Below are positions 19,931-28,879 of a DNA stretch of 64,000 bases, one piece after another (position 1 is the first letter of the stretch; each line of letters opens with the position of its first letter). Made by a program: the position numbers and the translations under genes. The notes beneath the pieces are model-generated. The model was not told the origin of the DNA and did no database searches. It saw only the letters and a list, made by a program, of their open reading frames with translations. Source of the DNA: Neoarius graeffei (lineage: Eukaryota > Chordata > Actinopteri > Siluriformes > Ariidae); assembly GCF_027579695.1 (NCBI RefSeq), contig NC_083583.1:2263625-2327624 (forward strand), given 5' to 3'.

Positions 19931-22900
19931 TTACATTGGAGCCTTCTTTATTCGACTGGCATGAATCCACTGTGGAAAAAGGTCAGTTAGTACAGCCGTT
20001 CGAGTTACAGCGAGCACATCCGTGGGTTCACTGTAGGGCGGTTCCTCCAAAGGAGCGCCTAATTTCGCAAATTTCTTTACCAACACTTTATCCCCTACCT
20101 CAAAGGGGTGAGTGGGTGCCTCAGGAATGGGAGGCTTTTTGGAATTTAGTCTCGTCCAGTACTCATCCAACACCCGCATGAGACCCACGGCGTACTCACT
20201 GAGATGTACATCAAGATCACTCGTTCCTATAGCCTGCATACCTCTGCGCCAGGGTGTAGGAAAAGGCCGGCCCATCACGAGCTCATACGGAGACAGGTTG
20301 TCGAGGGCCACTTGAGCGGTCATTCGCATGTCAGCGAGGACTAAGGGTAAAATTTGTACCCAGTTTTTAGTGCCGGTTTCTTGCATGGCTTTACGCAGCT
20401 TACCCTTGATTGTTCTGTTTGCGCGCTCCACAATGCCGGAGGATTGTGGATGGTACGGGATGTGGAATCGCCAAAGGATTTTTAGGTCCTTACATAGTTC
20501 TTGTGTCACCTTAGAGGTGAACGGCGTACCTTTGTCAGAGTCTATCCCTACCGGGAGACCATAACGCGGAATGATTTCTTGCGTCAATTTGTTTACCGCC
20601 GTGCGAGCGTCTTCTTTCCCGCAAGGGAAAGCCTCCACCCATCGTGAAAATTTGTCGACCATGACCAAGAGATACTTAAAGGGGCCCTGTTTTGGCATGT
20701 GAGTAAAGTCAATCTGCCATTCCTGGAACGGCGTGTCAGGTATGGGAAGGTGCTGATGTACCGCGCCTGGTTTAGATGGATTATTCTGGGCGCACGTTAA
20801 ACATCTGTCTAGAATGTGATGTACATCGGTGTGTATTTTGTCGATGCAAAATATTTTGGATAAATCCTCCACTACCCCCCTTCGTCCGCGGTGAGTGGGA
20901 CCATGAAACTCGCGGACGAGAAATGGAGTGCAATGTCTAGGCAAACAAAGGCGGCCCTGAGCATCGATCCGAACGCCGTCAGACGGCTGCGCGCCGCATG
21001 AGTCCCAGAAATGGTTGTCTGAGGCCGAAGCGGAGGCCTGGAGGGAGATCAAGTCAATGTCCGGAAGAACGGCACTAATCATACGGCTGGATGAGACCAG
21101 GGAGAGAGTAAGCGAAGGCGGAAAAACACCGGAGGCAGCCGCGGCTTTGGCAATGCGATCGGCGAGAGAGTTTCCCCTGATCTCAAAAGAGTCCCCAATA
21201 CAATGAGCACGAGTCTTAACAATGGCTAAAGAGCGCGGGAGAAGACTCGCTGTAATAAGATCAGTAACAAGCGAAGAATGAGAAATGGGCTTACCGTCTG
21301 CAGTGGTGAACCCACGCGAAGCCCAAATCCGACCAAAGTCGTGAGCAACGCCGAAAGCGTAACGTGAGTCAGTGTAGATAGTGACGTCGGTGTCCTGAGC
21401 AATAACACATGCACGGGTTAGAGCGTATAGTTCGGCAGCCTGAGCCGAGGAGAAAGGAAGAGAAAAAGCTTCAACAGTTTCATCAGGAAGGCGGCACACA
21501 GAATAACCACACACGAAAACGCCGTCAGAGGGGCGTGAGCACGAGCCGTCCACAAACAGCGAATCACCTGAAAGTAACGGGGTGGAGCGTAAGTCGGGGC
21601 GGATACTTGTCTCGAAAAGAATGCTAGAAATGCAGTCGTGTGTTTCAGAAGGAAGAAAATCATCCTGTGAATTGAGGAGGCGCTGAAGCGCGTGCGCGAG
21701 AGAATCAAAGGAGGAGGAGGGCTTAACAGTAAGGTTTTCGGTGGCCAAAAGAATAGACTCGTATCCAGAGCGACGCTGCGCAGATAAATGCTGGGTACTG
21801 AGGTTCTTTAAAACGTGCACTACATCATGTGAGGTGTGGAGAACGAGCGGGTGAGACAAAACCAGCCGTTCAGCGTCCGTGACCATGACAGCACATGCAG
21901 CCACCGCCCTGAGGCAAGCAGGGAGGCCCTGTGCCACAGAATCAAGAGTTTTAGAGAGGAACGCACAAGGCCGCATACCCCCCCCGTGCTCCTGCGCCAA
22001 AACCCCAGACGCAGTTCCCCGCTGGTTGCACACATATAAATGAAACGGCAAACGGTAATTCGGAAGTCCGAGAGCAGGGGCCGAGCATAAAGCCTGTTTC
22101 AAGGCCCTGAAGGCCGTCAGCATCTCATCAGACCACACCAGGGGCTGAGTCAAAGGGTCCGAGTGCAGAATTGCAGAGCGCAGACACTTGTCATAGGTGG
22201 AACAGTCAGGAATCCACTGGCGGCAGTAATTGATAAGTCCCAGAAAAGCCATGAGGGCGTGTTTGGTGGCAGGCACCTGAGTGTCTAGGATGACCTGCAC
22301 ACGCTCGGGGCTGAGCCTGCGGGAGCCCTGGGAGAGATCGTGACCCAGATATCGAACAGTGGGGAGGCAGAACTGAAGCTTAGTTCGTGAGACCTTGAAA
22401 CCTTCTTGCGCCAGAAGAGAGAGGAGAGCGAGTGTGGCTTTAGCGCAAAGGTCCTCGTCCTCCGCCGTTACCAGAAGATCATCCGCGTATTGGAGCACGG
22501 AGGAGCCCGAGGGGAGGCACAAACCGGCCAAGGCGTCCCTCACTACGGCTGTAAAAACCGCGGGGGAATCGACATATCCTTGGGGTAACCTGGTCCATGT
22601 GTACTGCTTTCCCCTGTGCGTAAAAGCGAACAGGGGCTGCGTGTCGTGGCCCACAGGGACGCTGAAAAAGGCAGAACAGAGATCAATCACAGAGAAAAAC
22701 GCATGTTCACACGGAATCGAGGCCATAAGAGAGGGAACGTCTGGAACTAATGGGGCGACTGGGATAATTAACTCATTAATCTTACGCAAATCCTGGGTGA
22801 AACGCCACGTGCCGTTGGGCTTCTGCACCGGATTCACTGGGGTGTTATAAGGGCTGACACAGGGAACAACCACACCTTGCTCTAGGAGAGAACACAGAAC

Positions 22901-23512
22901 ATCATCAATGCCAGACAGTTTAGCTGGGGAAAGGGGGTACTGTTTTACATATACTGGCGAAGAGTGTTTAATGACCGCCTCGTAAGGGGTACAGTTAACA
23001 AAGCCCACCTCGTCCTTATGTTCCGCCCAAAGAGAAGCTGGAAGGTCAGAAAGAGAGGGTGTGAGGTGGGTAACGGCACAAGCAGCATTGAGAAGGTTAT
23101 GGGGAAGAGAAAGGGAGGTGAGGGCAAGAGCAGCCGACGAAGTGTCGTCTGGTATGTCAACAACCATGTGTGAGCCACTAAAAGAAATAGAGAGCCCTAG
23201 GAGGCTCATGAGGTCCCGTCCAAGCAGGTTAAAAGGGCAATCAGGCATGCAAACAAAGGAGTGAGAAAACTTCAGTAAAGGATCAAGGGCACAAGTAACA
23301 GAAAGGGGGGGCGTGCAACTGGAATGGAAAGGAACCCCTTCTATTCCCACAGAGCTTACAGACCGTGTAGATAAAGGACCCGCATATTCCCTCCCCACTG
23401 AGGACATGGTAGCCCCGGTGTCGAGTAAAAAAGGATATTCAGTCCCTGCCAGGCATAAAACAATAGTGGGAAGATCTTCGTTAAGAGGGGAGCTGAATAA
23501 AAGATTTAACAT
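19931..23512 (-). CDS. pol: Retroviral pol: protease, reverse transcriptase, RNase H, integrase (1193 codons, uninterrupted)
   Basis: Domains in order: aspartic protease with LLDTGAT (Asp at about 31); reverse transcriptase with FSVIDLCSAFF, LPQGYVDSPAVF and the catalytic QYADD (about 341-345); RNase H with LFVDGS, AELYAL, YTDSRYAF and LADRIAK (acidic residues near 655, 694, 716, 785); integrase with an HHCC zinc finger (HGPTH and CLTC, about 869-907) and the DDE triad (Asp in QIDFTH about 935, Asp in DSDKGTPF about 993, Glu in GIVERANR about 1029); and a C-terminal domain ending near the env stub. All catalytic residues are present. It is expressed in the family by readthrough of the UAG at 23551. 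YTDSRYAFGVAH is closest in style to murine leukaemia virus-type RNase H. Confidence 0.95.
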   Translation of the reverse strand: MLNLLFSSPLNEDLPTIVLCLAGTEYPFLLDTGATMSSVGREYAGPLSTRSVSSVGIEGVPFHSSCTPPLSVTCALDPLLKFSHSFVCMPDCPFNLLGRDLMSLLGLSISFSGSHMVVDIPDDTSSAALALTSLSLPHNLLNAACAVTHLTPSLSDLPASLWAEHKDEVGFVNCTPYEAVIKHSSPVYVKQYPLSPAKLSGIDDVLCSLLEQGVVVPCVSPYNTPVNPVQKPNGTWRFTQDLRKINELIIPVAPLVPDVPSLMASIPCEHAFFSVIDLCSAFFSVPVGHDTQPLFAFTHRGKQYTWTRLPQGYVDSPAVFTAVVRDALAGLCLPSGSSVLQYADDLLVTAEDEDLCAKATLALLSLLAQEGFKVSRTKLQFCLPTVRYLGHDLSQGSRRLSPERVQVILDTQVPATKHALMAFLGLINYCRQWIPDCSTYDKCLRSAILHSDPLTQPLVWSDEMLTAFRALKQALCSAPALGLPNYRLPFHLYVCNQRGTASGVLAQEHGGGMRPCAFLSKTLDSVAQGLPACLRAVAACAVMVTDAERLVLSHPLVLHTSHDVVHVLKNLSTQHLSAQRRSGYESILLATENLTVKPSSSFDSLAHALQRLLNSQDDFLPSETHDCISSILFETSIRPDLRSTPLLSGDSLFVDGSCSRPSDGVFVCGYSVCRLPDETVEAFSLPFSSAQAAELYALTRACVIAQDTDVTIYTDSRYAFGVAHDFGRIWASRGFTTADGKPISHSSLVTDLITASLLPRSLAIVKTRAHCIGDSFEIRGNSLADRIAKAAAASGVFPPSLTLSLVSSSRMISAVLPDIDLISLQASASASDNHFWDSCGAQPSDGVRIDAQGRLCLPRHCTPFLVREFHGPTHRGRRGVVEDLSKIFCIDKIHTDVHHILDRCLTCAQNNPSKPGAVHQHLPIPDTPFQEWQIDFTHMPKQGPFKYLLVMVDKFSRWVEAFPCGKEDARTAVNKLTQEIIPRYGLPVGIDSDKGTPFTSKVTQELCKDLKILWRFHIPYHPQSSGIVERANRTIKGKLRKAMQETGTKNWVQILPLVLADMRMTAQVALDNLSPYELVMGRPFPTPWRRGMQAIGTSDLDVHLSEYAVGLMRVLDEYWTRLNSKKPPIPEAPTHPFEVGDKVLVKKFAKLGAPLEEPPYSEPTDVLAVTRTAVLTDLFPQWIHASRIKKAPM

Positions 23513-23548
23513 AGCAACGGTCGGGGTTTCATCGCTCTGAGGGCAGCC

Positions 23549-23551
23549 CTA
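23549..23551 (-). promoter_or_regulatory. Probable UAG readthrough codon between gag and pol
   Basis: The gag frame stops at UAG, followed by GGC TGC and ten more codons in the same frame before the first pol Met at 23512. Gag and pol share one frame separated by a single amber codon, the layout by which gammaretroviruses make Gag-Pol. A downstream pseudoknot was not tested. Confidence 0.75.
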
Positions 23552-24650
23552 TGGGCGGGCAGGATCTCTCTGCCCTGTGGGGCTTGAACCGGCGCGCATG
23601 ACGGGTTTCTCGCGTTCCTGCTCATCTCGCTGTTTCGCATGACATTCTCTTATCCAGTGCCCCTCTTTTCCACAATAGTGGCACTTTCCATTTCTCCTCC
23701 CTCCCCCGCCGCGCGGTCCCGTTCGGCGACCCCTCTCCTGTCGTCCCTCCGCTCGTCCGCCCGGCACGACGGATAAACATGCTTTATTCGTTTTACAGTC
23801 TAAAAGACCATCGCTCTCCAGCGTGCGCACCCGCTCCCCGGCCTGACGGAGGACCAGATTATTCCGGTCACTCCAGTGATGTTTTAAAACGCTCTGTATT
23901 TCGGGGCGACAATTAGACAGAAAGGTGGACAAGAACATTGGGTTCGGGTTTGCCAAATCAAGTTCAAGACCTCCCAAATGTTGCCAAACTTCCCCAAAGC
24001 GCTTCCAGAAAGCCGACGTCAGCTCAGAACGCTCCTGTTTGCAATTAGTGACCTGTGACAGGTCTCTATTTGCTTGTTTTAAGGCGAGCAGGTATCGCGT
24101 CAATTGCTCACGAAGCTGCTGCAGTGCGTTCGGCGTGTCCTTCCAAAAGAAGGTAGTCACGGTGCGCCGACGCGGGCGACCGTCATCCCCTTCATACTCT
24201 TCCTTAATATTTTCAGCTTGATCATTGACGGGGGCGAGAACCTGAACGTTTTCTAACAGGGCTGTCTCATCATATGCGCCTCCTAATTTATTTTGCAGAA
24301 TAAACCGGTAATCAGCTCCCGTAAGCTGACAATTACGAGAAACATTAATTAACTGATCAACAAAAAGCAAGGGCTTATCGGGTGACGGAAGAAGCGAGAT
24401 GATGTCCTTAAGAGCCGACGGGGACGGGGGAGTTATATCAATACCACTGCGCTTTGCAACCCATACACAAGCAGCGTTTTGTGGCGGATAAGGACGCGAG
24501 CCGGCGTCTGGACCCACACCATCGGGATTATCCCAATCATCATCATCAGTGTCATCATCGGTGTCGTCACTGCTTTCTTCGTCTTTGCCGGTCTTGGCTG
24601 ATGCAGGCGCACCTTTTATCCCTCCAGGGCGCTGCCCTCTGTCAACCGTG
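23549..24650 (-). CDS. gag: Retroviral gag, capsid and nucleocapsid part
   Basis: The frame is open from the C run at about 24650 through an acidic stretch (DDTDDDTDDDDW) to a UAG at 23551-23549. It contains a capsid with a major-homology-like segment (SELTSAFWKRFGEVWQHLGG) and a basic nucleocapsid with one zinc knuckle, CHYCGKEGHWIRECH (CCHC). A single Cys box is typical of gammaretroviruses. No ATG opens this segment, as expected for the middle of a gag polyprotein. It is followed in frame by pol. Confidence 0.88.
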
Positions 24651-25187
24651 GGGGGGGGGGCACGCAGACACAGCAGCCAGGGACGGATAAATTTTAGGAA
24701 TCGTTTTTACAGATGACGACGATTTACCAGTAGCTTTTCCGGTCTTACTGTAAGGCGGAGGTTTACTGTCTAACGAGGCTGGAGGAGCAGAAGGAGATTT
24801 AGATTTTCCCAACGCCGCCTCCACCGTTTCTGTAGTAACGGGCGCAGATCGAGGCTTCGGGATGGACTTCAAGACTGAACGGGGAGTATAGGCCTGTTTA
24901 AAATTATCCCAAATCTTCTTCATATCATACCATTTGGCATATCCATCCCGCATATACGGGCGATCCCAGCCGGGGTCCCTTAATCCCTCATAAATCATGC
25001 GATAGGCTGATGCAAGATAACCAGGATCGAATGTACCTTGACGAGGATAGGAAGGAATTTGAGGGTTGGCCTCAGTCCAACCTGCCAAATTATCGAGCCA
25101 GGGAGAAACATAATAAGCAAAACCGCACCTAGTCATCCATTCGGCCGGGGTTTCCCCTGGCGCAGGCTTAGGGAACGAGCTTCCCAT
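24642..25187 (-). CDS. gag: Retroviral gag, N-terminal part (matrix and PPPY region)
   Basis: Start chosen at the ATG at 25187, which gives MGSSFPKP with a Gly at position 2, the N-myristoylation signal of retroviral matrix proteins. The same frame is open further upstream without need. The first 120 residues are rich in aromatic residues and fit a gammaretroviral matrix domain; a PPPY late-domain motif follows in a Pro/Ser/Lys-rich linker. The ORF ends at a stop just behind an 11-base C run (plus-strand G run at 24650-24660). The capsid frame begins in the other phase at the same run, so this gag is split in two frames, either by mutation or by sequencing error. Confidence 0.85.
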   Translation of the reverse strand: MGSSFPKPAPGETPAEWMTRCGFAYYVSPWLDNLAGWTEANPQIPSYPRQGTFDPGYLASAYRMIYEGLRDPGWDRPYMRDGYAKWYDMKKIWDNFKQAYTPRSVLKSIPKPRSAPVTTETVEAALGKSKSPSAPPASLDSKPPPYSKTGKATGKSSSSVKTIPKIYPSLAAVSACPPPHG

Positions 25188-25239
25188 CGTACAATGACAA
25201 CAAACGGATCTGAAGAGGAACAGACAACAAATATAGTAC

Positions 25240-25300
25240 AAATTTGTATAGCGCGCTCTTCCTGGACTCGAACCAGGGAAAACTGTCCTCCGTAGGACAC
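25240..25300 (-). other. tRNA-like T-arm hairpin in the retroviral leader
   Basis: On the minus strand CCTGGTTCGAGTCCAGG forms a 5-bp stem with the loop TTCGAGT, as in a tRNA T arm (also a pol III B-box). A short hairpin TGTCCTACGGAGGACA lies just upstream. I could not fold a full cloverleaf. Confidence 0.35.
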
Positions 25301-25356
25301 TACGAAACTACTGCCAACCAGGTAGTCAATCAAACATGTCTTACCTGATTGAGAGT

Positions 25357-25374
25357 ATCACGTCGGGGTCACCA
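25357..25374 (-). promoter_or_regulatory. Primer binding site, tRNA-Trp type
   Basis: TGGTGACCCCGACGTGAT on the minus strand, three bases behind the 5' LTR. This 18-mer is the tRNA-Trp primer site known from avian sarcoma-leukosis viruses. Confidence 0.85.
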
Positions 25375-25377
25375 AAT

Positions 25378-25782
25378 TGTTAGAACCTGTGTCTGTCTCA
25401 GTTCAGATGCGTTGACGTAAGAGCGCTCTGGAGCAGGGTTAAAACAAACCACACGAGTTAAATCAATCTGGTTTATTCAAGCACTGCTCAGTGATACACA
25501 GAGAGAGCAGGGTTTATATACATCAGAAGCTTGCGTGACAAGATAAGTAAGGGGCTCGGGGGCACAAGGTCAACTCGCCAGATAAGGAGTCGTTTTTATT
25601 ATACATGAAAGAGCAGACCATACACCCCCTAGAACAGGAGGAACCAGGAATGTGGTTTCAGCGAAACTAGAAGGTACAGAGAAAATAAAAGAGTATGTTC
25701 TCGCGATTATGCACGTTTACCAGGGTGTGAAAGGGTCATAAAGCTCAGGACAGCTATGCACGAGAACACACACAATCTTACA
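25378..25782 (-). repeat. 5' LTR of the endogenous retrovirus
   Basis: Begins TGTAAGATTG and ends TTCTAACA on the coding strand. Contains a TATA box (TATATAAACC, minus strand, about 25513-25522) and AATAAA about 40 bp further on, the standard U3-R arrangement. Identical to the 3' LTR. Confidence 0.95.
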
Positions 25783-26027
25783 GCATCCATCTCCAAAATT
25801 CTCTGTATTGGACAAAAGAATAGATTAGGATACGCACAATACAATAGTCTGTCTCAGCAGGTGAAAGTCTGATGTACTGGCAGTGCTATGTACTTACCTC
25901 CACATAGTCACGCCGCAGGTTCTTGACTCTGTCACAGTTCCTTTCAAATGGGACCCTGTACAGCTGCTTCATCCGTAACTGATTCCTCTGGAGGACCCGA
26001 TGTATCGTAGATAGACTAACAGCATCA

Positions 26028-26402
26028 TCTCATCTCATTATCTGTAGCTGCTTTATCCTGTTCTACAGGGTCGCAGGCAAGTTGGAGCCTATCCCAGCTG
26101 ACTACGGGCGAAAGGCGGGGTTCACCCTGGACAAGTCGCCAGGTCATCACAGGGCTGACACATAGACACAGACAACCATTCACACTCACATTCACACCTA
26201 CGCTCAATTTAGAGTCACCAGTTAACCTAACCTGCATGTCTTTGGACTGTGGGGGAAACCGGAGCTCCCGGAGGAAACCCACGCGGACACGGGGAGAACA
26301 TGCAAACTCCGCACAGAAAGGCCCTCGCCGGCCACGGGGCTCGAACCCGGACCTTCTTGCTGTGAGGCGACAGTGCTAACCACTACACCACCGTGCCGCC
26401 CC
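26028..26402 (-). mobile_element. AFC-type SINE inside the IS630-type transposase gene
   Basis: Minus-oriented; head at 26402 (GGCGGCACGGTGGTGTAGTG on the minus strand), tail with GATGAGATGA at 26028. The 11-bp target duplication TAACAGCATCA is at 26017-26027 and 26947-26957; the second copy was pushed away by the later MITE. Confidence 0.88.
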
Positions 26403-26405
26403 TAA

Positions 26406-26946
26406 TGGTGATGATACACGGGGCAACTTTTTGGGCAATGTTGCCGAGCAATGTTGCTGGGCAATTGCGTTTTGACTCTTTTCTATTGAGATTGGGCAAC
26501 ATTGTTTCTTTCTGAATGGTTTTGATAATCTCTGGCAACTTTTTGAGATAAGCCAATCAGAACGTGAGTATCGAGTCATGTGACCTCCGGTGAGGTTCGG
26601 ATCAGAAATTTCAAACAAATATGGCGGCCGCTCATCAGTGTCAGTGGAGTGAAGAGATGGAGAGACTCCTCATCTGTTTTTACGCCGGTAAGTTGTTATT
26701 TTAATATTCTATATGGAGGAATTTACCTCACCAAAGCTCTAAAAAACAACAGACAGCTTGATTAAATGGTCACAGCAAAAATTAAGACATTGATTTTTTT
26801 TTAGCTAACTGTAAACTGCCGTTGCTAACTGTTGTTGCCCATTGTTAGTTGCCCTGAAAAGTTGCCCTGTGTCTCACCTAGTTGCCCGTTGCCAGCAATA
26901 TTGCTCGGCAACATTGCCCAAAAAGTTGCCCCGTGTATCATCACCA
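26406..26946 (+). mobile_element. Harbinger-type MITE with long perfect inverted repeats
   Basis: TAA at 26403-26405 and 26947-26949 flanks inverted repeats that are identical over about 47 bp (TGGTGATGATACACGGGGCA inward), with GTTGCC subrepeats. The interior has an ATG at about 26620 reading MAAAHQCQWSEEMERLLICF followed by a GTAAGT donor, a remnant of the first exon of a MADF/SANT-like protein. 541 bp, no transposase. Confidence 0.85.
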
Positions 26947-27109
26947 TAACAGCATCAATATTGTTGAATATGGTGATGTCTTCCAAAATATGATTTTGAA
27001 TCTCACAGATTCTAATGGCATTATTTGTCAAAACCATATTCACAACTGCAGTCTCCTGCTCTTGTGAAAATATACGACCTCGTCCTCCATGATGCTGTTG
27101 TCTTTCCAC

Positions 27110-27970
27110 TCTAGAAAATTCAGAAATACAGTAGTACTGTAAGGGTGCTGTATAAAGTCAAGGTTGCACTGCCCTGTGACCATTCATACAGTGTAGTGCA
27201 GTAAAATGGATGCTTGGAGCTACAATAGTATACATGTATTTTACAGCTATGCAGGAATGGCTATTACATGTACATTACAGTACTGTTGATTGTTGCATAC
27301 CTGTTCTCATTTCGAAAAGTTCGAATTATGACCGCCACTGTAAATTGACTCAAGTTGGGCTGGACTCTGAGTCCAGCCTCTCTCACGGTCAACCCATGAT
27401 TGATCACGTGATCAATCAGAGTAGCCCTAATCTCATCAGAGACTATTCTTCTTGGTTCTTCGTCCCTTCCTCCTCCAACTCATCCTCGTCCTCTTCCTGC
27501 TCCCCTTCCAAAGTGTCCTCCACGAACCCGAACTCCTCGTCGTCCTCTGTGCCTTCCTCTGACTCCCCTGGCTCTCTCTGCATTGTTGTTATCCATTGTT
27601 CAAGACTGATAACTTGACCTTTACCCTGTTTATAGGCCTATTACAGGCAGGTATTGGTTGGTGCTCATTAAAGCAATTATTGTTTGCACATATGAGGACA
27701 TAGTCTGAGGCACTGAGGAATAAGTGTGGCATTTTGATTGGTTGTGTTTGAAATAGGAAATCAAGTTACTTCCTGTTAGATTTTCATGTGTTAGGTAGAG
27801 AATTGTGTGTATTGATTTGCAGAAAGTGAGTAGCTAAATTGAAAACTGTGTCAAGGCTGAGAATTAGTTTATGGTTTTGCTGATTTGAGGAGGAGTTGTG
27901 AAGTTTGAGTGACAGAGTTTAGAAATAGTGTAATATATAAAGGTTTTGTGTGTAAGCAATTGAAAAAAAC
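27110..27970. other. 5' non-coding part of the IS630-type element
   Basis: Upstream of the transposase on the minus strand; includes Ser-codon-like TCC/TCG repeats at 27460-27570. It is probably a promoter and 5' UTR region of the transposon; no further structure recognised. Confidence 0.4.
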
Positions 27971-27975
27971 TGTAA

Positions 27976-28141
27976 ACGCAGACGTCCCTTGTGACATCTG
28001 GGGGAGTTTTTCCTTGCCACCGTCGCTACAGGCTTGCTCATCGGGGATAGATTAGGGATAAAATTGGCTCATGTCTTGGGTCATTCAGATTCTGTAAAGA
28101 ATGTCTATTGTTAAAAGCGCTATACAAACAAACTTGACTTG
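27976..28141 (+). mobile_element. 3' tail of an L2-like LINE or its SINE
   Basis: GGGAGTTTTTCCTTGCCACC, GCTTGCTCATCGGGGATA, ATTCTGTAAAGAATGTCT, TTAAAAGCGCTATACAAACA and a CTTGACTTGAC end. This is the familiar tail of fish L2-group elements, here directly next to the IS630-type element. Confidence 0.65.
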
Positions 28142-28333
28142 ACAGGTTCCTGGCGGCTCCTACAGCACTGATCACACACTCCTCACATTATACCACTGGA
28201 CCAGTTATACCACCTTCTGACATGTTCCTCAAGAACACAGGTGAACATGATCATGTGTGATTGTTTGAAGCTTTTAGGATTAAATCAGTTATCAAACAGC
28301 ATGTTACACTTGTAGACACTCCTTCTACTTCAC

Positions 28334-28700
28334 GGGCGGCACGTGTAGTGGTTAGCACGGTCGCCTCACAGCAAGAAGGTTCCGAGTTCGAACCCAGCAG
28401 CTGGCGAGGGCCTTTCTGTGTGGAGTTTGCATGTTCTCCCTGTGTCTGCGTGGGTTTCCTCCGGGTGCTCCGGTTTCCCCCGCAATCCAAAAACATGCAG
28501 TTAGGTTGATGTGGGATGGCCTTGGGCTGAGGTGCCCTTGAGCGAGGTACCGAACCCCTGACTGCTCCCCGGGCGCTCTGGTGTGGCTGCCCACTACTCA
28601 GTGTGCGTGTGTTCACTGCTTCAGATGGGTTAAATGCAGAGGATGAATTTCACTGTGCTTGAAGTGTGCATGTGACAAATAAAGGTTTCTTCTTCTTCTG
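28334..28700 (+). mobile_element. tRNA-derived SINE, second tail type
   Basis: Head GGGCGGCACGTGTAGTGGTT, body shared with the AFC-type copies, then GGGATGGCCTTGGGCTGAGG and end ACAAATAAAGGTTTCTTCTT. Same subtype as the minus-strand copy at 6968-7330. Confidence 0.87.
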
Positions 28701-28879
28701 TATTTGTAAGAATTAAGTCACTTCCTGTCTTAAAGTAATGATGGATGTTTTGCTTTACTTAGTTGTTTGGTTCTTGACAATATGGATTACCACAGTTGTG
28801 GATGGAATAGGGCTATTATATTATTCATATTTTCTTTATTCACTGTTTGATCTCAAATGCATTAAGAAGGTAAGAAACT

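Larger units (their letters stand above)
19081..25782 (-). mobile_element. Endogenous gammaretrovirus-like element with identical LTRs
   Basis: 6702 bp on the minus strand. The 405-bp LTRs at 25378-25782 (5') and 19081-19485 (3') are identical base for base by eye. A 5-bp duplication GCATC (19076-19080 and 25783-25787) flanks the insertion. Order on the minus strand: LTR, tRNA-Trp primer site, leader with a GTAAGA donor, gag (one frame break), UAG, pol, env stub, polypurine tract, LTR. The readthrough-type gag/pol junction, single Cys-box nucleocapsid and PPPY motif place it near gamma/epsilon retroviruses of fish. The element is a provirus remnant without a full env gene. Confidence 0.95.
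18442..27109 (-). pseudogene. DDE transposase of the IS630-type element, split by insertions
   Basis: Exon 1 runs from about 27109 (RQQHHGGRGRIFSQEQETAV, CEIQNHILEDITIFNNIDAV), is cut by the MITE and SINE, resumes at about 26016 (STIHRVLQRNQLRMKQLYRV, RVKNLRRDYVE) and ends at a GTAAGT donor (25898). A 95-bp intron follows; exon 2 starts at 25802 and is cut by the retrovirus. The catalytic part (19080-18442) shows VDEVGFNL (first Asp), FVVIWDNVSFHHS (second Asp) and PPYSPFLNPIEKFFSTWRW (Glu), a DDE_3 fold. An in-frame TAA at 19059-19057, before the first Asp, is a mutation independent of the insertions. Confidence 0.8.
17885..27972 (-). mobile_element. Tc1/mariner-IS630 superfamily transposon, host of a retrovirus, a SINE and a MITE
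   Basis: TA dinucleotides at 17883-17884 and 27973-27974 flank inverted ends CAGTTATTTTCAACTGCTTA and, from the right, CAGTTTTTTTCAATTGCTTA (the match continues CACACA). The transposase reads on the minus strand and has a spliced structure. Removing the retrovirus (6.7 kb), the SINE (about 0.4 kb) and the MITE (0.5 kb) leaves an element of roughly 2.4 kb. Confidence 0.82.

Noticed and set aside
27210-27617. Ser-rich plus-strand frame of 135 codons
   Set aside because: Lies antisense in the upstream region of the IS630-type transposase; TCC/TCG repeats create the Ser runs, no domain visible.
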